From positions 1-35,289 of the forward strand of contig NZ_JAGGPB010000008.1 in NCBI RefSeq assembly GCF_018614055.1: DNA of 35,289 nucleotides, in the 5' to 3' direction. Below the pieces are notes generated by a model that saw only the letters and a list, made by a program, of their open reading frames with translations, had not been told where the DNA came from and did not search any database. Shown piece after piece: positions 31,510 through 35,289 of this stretch. This DNA is from Streptomyces sp. ISL-98 (GTDB lineage: Bacteria > Actinomycetota > Actinomycetes > Streptomycetales > Streptomycetaceae). The stretch's first letter is position 1. Each line of letters starts with the position of its first letter. The position numbers and the translations under genes were made by a program.

Positions 31510-31963
31510 ATGAGTTTCCGGCTGGCGGCGTACGCCGTGCATCAAGGGCGGGCGGGTGCTGCTCGCCCATCACGTCTCGAAGAACTGGACTCTTCCGGGC
31601 GGCAAGGTCGAGCACTCGGAGGATCCGTTCGACGCGGCGATCCGGGGGGTTGCTGGGGAGACCGGCTGCGACGCGGTGGTCGAATGCCTGCTGGGCGTGG
31701 ACTCGAGGGTGATCCCTGCGGCCGCCCCGCGTGCGGGAGTCGAGCAGCAGAATGTCGGCATCTTCTACCAGGTCCGTATCACCGGCGGCCGACTCCGGCC
31801 CGAGCCGAACGGCGAAACCGCCAAGCCGGTCTGGACTCCGATCCCCGACGTCGCTGGCCTGCACCGGTCATCGCTGGTCGACGTCGGTCTCGCCCTGGCG
31901 CGGACCGTTCCGGCGACCGGCCACGTCGCTCCCGTCCAGGTCGGCGGCCTGATCCAGCACTGA
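31510..31963 (+). pseudogene. Nudix hydrolase, frameshifted
   Basis: ATG 31510 starts MSFRLAAYAVHQ. At 31546-31556 the run GGGCGGGCGGG contains an extra 4 bp (GGGC repeated), shifting the frame. The sense then continues VLLAHHVSKNWTLPGGKVEH and DPFDAAIRGVAGETGCDAVV, ending at 31963. The Nudix box GX5EX7REUXEEXGU reads R-G-V-A-G-E-T-G: the Glu after Arg and the first Glu of the EE pair are both Gly. Metal binding would be lost even if the frame were repaired. Confidence 0.7.
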
Positions 31964-31998
31964 CGCCACCAGCAACATCTACCTGGCATGCTCGACCG

Positions 31999-32268
31999 TC
32001 ATTTAGCCCACTGATCCGCCAGACAGTCTCTAATCCCGAAGCGCTTGACGGTCCAGCGGCCTATCGTCGAGGAATAGTCAAGACCTGTGGATCGGCGTGC
32101 CACGCTCTTCTTCTCGCCCGCCGTGTCGCCGATCACGCTGACCTTCCACCTTCTTGGCCGTGGTAGAGCCCCTGGGTCGTATCCGGGGCGGTCTGACTCC
32201 AGGAGTCCAAGGGCGATGAGTCTCGCCGTGGTTGCCAGTCTGTATTCCCAACACGCGATCAACCGCAC
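31999..32268 (-). pseudogene. possible fragment of unknown minus-strand gene
   Basis: The minus strand reads coherently over 89 residues: ARLIALGLLESDRPGYDPGA, LPRPRRWKVSVIGDTAGEKK and YSSTIGRWTVKRFGIRDCLA, ending at 31999. It looks like a protein C-terminus but I cannot name a family. It overlaps the upstream region of the DHFR-like gene. Confidence 0.3.
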
Positions 32269-32282
32269 TCGAGGAGAGCATC

Positions 32283-32861
32283 ATGACCGCTACCTACACA
32301 TTCGACGTCTTTTCCAGCCTCGACGGCTTCGGCGCCGCCAGCGGCAACTGGACCGGCTACTGGGGCAAGCAAGGCCCCGAGCTCCTCGACCACCGCCTCG
32401 CCCTGTACCGCGAGGAGCAGCGGATGGTCTTCGGGGCCAACACGTATCGGGCGTTCGCGCGGATGCTGGCCTCGAGCACCGAGGAGTCCGAGGTGCGTGA
32501 CCCATGGGTCACCCGGATGAGGAACCTGCCGGCAACGGTGGTGTCGACCACACTGGAAGGATCCCTCGACTGGCCGGATGCGAACGTCGTGAGCGGCGAT
32601 GCCGTCGACGTCGTCGCTCGGCTCAAGGAGGAGTCCGAGGTACCGTTGCGCTCGCACGGCAGCCTGTCGATGAACCGGGCGCTGATGGCCGCCGGTCTGG
32701 TCGACCGCGTCCAGGTGACGCTCTTCCCTGTGATCACCGGTCAGACCGGGCTGGACCCGGTCTTCCAGGGCGCCGCCGACTTCGACCTCGAGCTGATCGA
32801 GCGCCGGACGCTCGACGGCCACATCCAAGAGCTCATCTACCGGCCCACCCTGCATGTCTGA
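32283..32861 (+). CDS. dihydrofolate reductase family protein
   Basis: The 192-residue protein from ATG 32283, with GAGGAGAG 5 bp upstream, starts MTATYTFDVFSSLDGFGAAS. Motifs: QRMVFGANTYRAFARMLASS, NLPATVVSTTLEGSLDWPDA, RSHGSLSMNRALMAAGLVDR and VQVTLFPVITGQTGLDPVFQ, matching the stand-alone RibD-C/DHFR-like family. It is a second member in this window, not closely similar to that at 23373-24005. Substrate unknown. Confidence 0.85.
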   Translation: MTATYTFDVFSSLDGFGAASGNWTGYWGKQGPELLDHRLALYREEQRMVFGANTYRAFARMLASSTEESEVRDPWVTRMRNLPATVVSTTLEGSLDWPDANVVSGDAVDVVARLKEESEVPLRSHGSLSMNRALMAAGLVDRVQVTLFPVITGQTGLDPVFQGAADFDLELIERRTLDGHIQELIYRPTLHV

Positions 32862-32986
32862 GTCCATCCATGCACCCCACCCCGTCAAGCAGCCGAACCT
32901 GACCGGAAGATCCCGCTGACCGACATGCCGACGGTGAGGTTCAGTACGCGGACCGGCTCCCCTGCTCACCGGTGCGGGCGCGGGTG

Positions 32987-34672
32987 TCAGCCGCCCGCCC
33001 GGAGCACCGCTGCCACGAGCGGCCCCGCCGACTTGCCTCCGCGCCCGCCCTGTTGCACCACCGCCGCCGCGGCCAGGTCGCCGCGCCACGCGGTGAACCA
33101 GCCGTTGGGTTTCTTCTGACCGTCGACCTCGGCCGAGCCCGTCTTGCCTCCGATGTCCGAGCCCAGGCCCGCCATGGCCTCGGCGGCGGAGCCCGACGTC
33201 GCGGTGTAGCTCAGCAGTTCGTGCAGGTGCGTCTGCGCGGACGCGTCCAGCTTGCGCTGAGCCGTCGCGAGTGACCGGTCATCGACGTCGGGCGAGACCA
33301 GATACGGCTGCCGGAAGATGCCGGTCTTGGCCGTGGAGATGATGGACGCGACATTGAGCGGGTTCATCCGTACCCCGCCCTGCCCGATGAGCGATGCCGC
33401 CATCTGCGCATTGCTCTGCACCGGCACCGCGCCGTCGAAGCTCGACACCCCTGTCGACCAGTTGTTCAGGCTCAGCCCGAAGACCTGCTGGGCCTGCTTG
33501 GTCAGATCGTCGCCGTCGAGCTTCTCGGCCTGCGTGATGAAGGCGGTGTTGCAGGACGCCGCGAAGCTCGAACGGAACGTACCGTTCTTGATCTCGAACT
33601 TCTCGACGTTCTGGAACTTCCAGCCGCCGTACGACGCGTACTTTGGGCACGGATGCTGCTTGTCGATCGACGCGAGGTCCTTCTCCAGCAGCATCGACGC
33701 AGTCACGATCTTCATCGTGGAGCCGGGTGCCAGGGACCCCTGGAGCGCCGTGTTGTAGCCATGGCTCGAATTGGCCGCCGCGAGGATCTCGCCCGTCGAC
33801 GGCTTCATGACGACGACGGACGCCCACTCGCGTTCGCCGACTTCGTGCTCGGCGGCCGCCTGCGCGGTCGCGCTGAGCGTGGTCCGCAGCGTCCCGGGTA
33901 TGCCCTTGGACACTGTCAGCAGCGTCTTGCTGGGGGGCTGATCCTTGCTCTCCTCCGCGCCATGCTCGCTCTTCTTCGCGCTGTCCCCGTGGACCACCCG
34001 CAGCTCGACCCCTGCCTTACCCCCGGCCTTTCTGCCGTACTTCTCCCGCAGGCCGTCCAGGACGGTGCCGAGCGAGGGGTACTTCGCCGTGGTGAGCTCC
34101 GCGCCGTTCCGGTCCACTGCCTTGACCGGCGGGTCCCCGGCCTCGCCCGTGACCAGCGTGTCGTCCTCTTTAAGGTCCGGGTGCACGACGGACGGCTGCC
34201 AGCCGACCAGCGGCTTGCCGTCCTCGGCCCGGACGACCGTGAGCTCGGAGTCGTAGGTGAGGGGCTTGCTCTTCCCCTTGTACGAGACCGTGGCCGAGGC
34301 CCTGAACGTCACCTTCGGCCCGGACGCCTTGCCGCGGGTCAGCGTCACCTCATCAATGTGCGCGTCCTTGCGGTATCCGGACAGCGCGGCCCGTGCCGCC
34401 GCTGTCCGGTCCGTGAACGCCGCGGCCTTCGCGGCGTCGCCCCGCTGCCAGGCGGTGAGGAACCCGTCGGCCGTGGCCCGGACCTCCGCGGCCGTCACCG
34501 GGCCTGCTGTGAGTGTCTTCGCATGGCCGTCGGCCGTGCTGTCCTCGCCCGCCGCGTCGCCGCTGTACATGCTGTACGCGGCCAGCCCCGCCCCGCCCAC
34601 GACCACCGCGACCACCCCGCCGATCACGGCGGGGTTCGTTCTGCTGCGCGCGGCGCGCTTTCTCTTGCCCAC
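32987..34672 (-). CDS. class B penicillin-binding protein (transpeptidase)
   Basis: The 561-residue protein has a basic N-terminus (MGKRKRAARSRTNPAVIGGV) and one transmembrane anchor (~17-35). Residues ~55-165 form an NTF2-like N-domain (MecA_N type: ADGFLTAWQRGDAAKAAAFT), then a dimerisation region, then the transpeptidase with STMK (Ser318), SCN (Ser373) and KTG (510). It cross-links peptidoglycan outside the membrane and would be beta-lactam-sensitive or low-affinity. GTG 34672 with AGGA upstream. Monocistronic, next to an IS1380 element. Confidence 0.92.
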   Translation of the reverse strand: MGKRKRAARSRTNPAVIGGVVAVVVGGAGLAAYSMYSGDAAGEDSTADGHAKTLTAGPVTAAEVRATADGFLTAWQRGDAAKAAAFTDRTAAARAALSGYRKDAHIDEVTLTRGKASGPKVTFRASATVSYKGKSKPLTYDSELTVVRAEDGKPLVGWQPSVVHPDLKEDDTLVTGEAGDPPVKAVDRNGAELTTAKYPSLGTVLDGLREKYGRKAGGKAGVELRVVHGDSAKKSEHGAEESKDQPPSKTLLTVSKGIPGTLRTTLSATAQAAAEHEVGEREWASVVVMKPSTGEILAAANSSHGYNTALQGSLAPGSTMKIVTASMLLEKDLASIDKQHPCPKYASYGGWKFQNVEKFEIKNGTFRSSFAASCNTAFITQAEKLDGDDLTKQAQQVFGLSLNNWSTGVSSFDGAVPVQSNAQMAASLIGQGGVRMNPLNVASIISTAKTGIFRQPYLVSPDVDDRSLATAQRKLDASAQTHLHELLSYTATSGSAAEAMAGLGSDIGGKTGSAEVDGQKKPNGWFTAWRGDLAAAAVVQQGGRGGKSAGPLVAAVLRAGG

Positions 34673-34773
34673 AAGTCCTCCGCTGTTCTCCGCTCCCCAG
34701 GCTCCTCACCGAGGCCCCCACCCTAGCCTCGCGCTTTCATGTGCGTGCTCGTCCATGCCTTGATCAAATAAGC

Positions 34774-35289
34774 GGAGAGTGCTGCTGACCTGCAACGATG
34801 GGACTTGTCTAGGGTCCTGTTGGCTGCACGGAAAGAAGCACTCTCCAGGTGAGCAAGCGTATCGGGTTGTACCCGCGTGTCCGTGTCGAGGGCGGTGGCA
34901 GAGGGACGGTCTCGCAGGCCGGGGTGGTGCTGCTGGTCGAGACGGTCCGCAAGACGGGGCTGGACGGTGCGATATCGGCGGCGCTGGCGCCGTGGCGCAA
35001 GCCGCGGGCGGTGCATGACCCGGGCAAGGTCCTGCTGGATGTCGCGCTCGCGACGGCTCTGGGCGGGGACTGCCTGGCCGATGTCGCCATGCTGCGGGCC
35101 GAACCGGGCGTGTTCGGGTCGGTGGCGTCCGACCCGACGATCTCCCGTCTCATCGACGCTCTCGCCGCGTCCGGGCCGAAGGCCCTGACCGCGATCCGGT
35201 CGGCGCGGGCAGAAGTACGGTCGCGGGTCTGGGGGCCGGCCGGGGCGAACGGTCCGGCCGCCGACGCTCACGTGATCGTGGACATCGAC
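34774..35289 (+). mobile_element. IS1380-family insertion sequence, left part
   Basis: Begins near GGAGAGTGCTGCTGACCTGC (34774). A complementary AGCACTCTCC at 34837-34846 just before the transposase start makes a hairpin of the leader. The element continues beyond the window, so the right end and duplication cannot be checked. Confidence 0.75.
34849..35289 (+). CDS. IS1380-family transposase, partial (N-terminal 147 codons)
   Basis: From GTG 34849 the frame reads MSKRIGLYPRVRVEGGGRGT, VSQAGVVLLVETVRKTGLDG, ALAPWRKPRAVHDPGKVLLD, then ADVAMLRAEPGVFGSVASDP, TISRLIDALAASGPKALTAI and AADAHVIVDID at the window edge. This is the N-terminal domain and the first DDE Asp region (IVDID) of an IS1380 transposase. 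No lesion seen in this part. Confidence 0.88.
   Translation, partial: MSKRIGLYPRVRVEGGGRGTVSQAGVVLLVETVRKTGLDGAISAALAPWRKPRAVHDPGKVLLDVALATALGGDCLADVAMLRAEPGVFGSVASDPTISRLIDALAASGPKALTAIRSARAEVRSRVWGPAGANGPAADAHVIVDID

Noticed and set aside
1..35289. tRNA, rRNA or riboswitch genes
   Set aside because: No cloverleaf, rRNA-like conserved block or known aptamer core was recognised on either strand by reading; small RNAs cannot be excluded.

Overview
The window looks like accessory chromosomal or plasmid-derived DNA of a Streptomyces-type actinomycete. GC is very high, the third codon position is GC-saturated, GTG starts are common, and the gene families are typical of the genus: a GlxA-type AraC regulator, a DUF5937/ArsR regulator, a Ser/Thr kinase, a class B PBP, an actinobacterial Fic/Doc toxin pair and a Ku/ATP-ligase pair. 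Insertion sequences, truncated genes and frameshifts are dense, as in a chromosome arm or an old integrated element. No rRNA or tRNA gene was recognised.

Layout. 0-2.3 kb: a DUF4913 remnant, a small secreted protein, and a frameshifted hypothetical gene facing a truncated ORF. 2.3-6.7 kb: a divergent dienelactone hydrolase/GlxA-regulator pair, an IS5-type remnant, a VOC protein, a secreted protein and a DUF5937 regulator. 6.7-10.84 kb: a nested transposon stack. An IS5-family element with a passenger gene entered a CTAG at a stop codon, an IS3 element entered it 8 bp from its end (ACA duplication), and an IS4 element then entered across its border (10-bp duplication). 10.9-14.7 kb: two hypothetical genes, decayed type I-E-like CRISPR repeats without cas genes, a 70-bp palindrome, GNAT and DUF2075 fragments, and a dead IS630 transposase. 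14.8-21.2 kb: a flavin reductase-like gene, then a broken NHEJ locus. The ATP-dependent ligase is split at its catalytic KxDG motif by a ~0.8 kb inverted-repeat-bounded element whose only gene is a VOC protein, and ku carries three 1-bp frameshifts.

21.2-30.6 kb is the most unusual part. Single genes, or one divergent pair, are separated again and again by copies of a previously unlabelled intergenic repeat. It has a conserved leader followed by two or three tandem 20-22 bp units of the form GGCCAACTnnnnCGCTCAnn. Seven intervals lie between eight such sites: LysR/GATase, a DHFR-like protein, a membrane-anchored protein, a lipoprotein, a SUKH protein, a second SUKH-like protein, and a kinase-TerD fusion. 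The arrangement resembles a cassette array. 30.6-35.3 kb: a Fic/Doc toxin-antitoxin pair, a dead Nudix gene, another DHFR-like protein, a penicillin-binding protein, and the left end of an IS1380 element that runs off the window.

Most intact genes here are regulators, stress or defence-like proteins and small-molecule enzymes, each with its own transcription unit. The divergent pairs (hydrolase/GlxA, LysR/GATase) and the overlapping toxin-antitoxin pair are the only clear functional couplings. All calls come from reading the sequence and from family knowledge; no database search was run.
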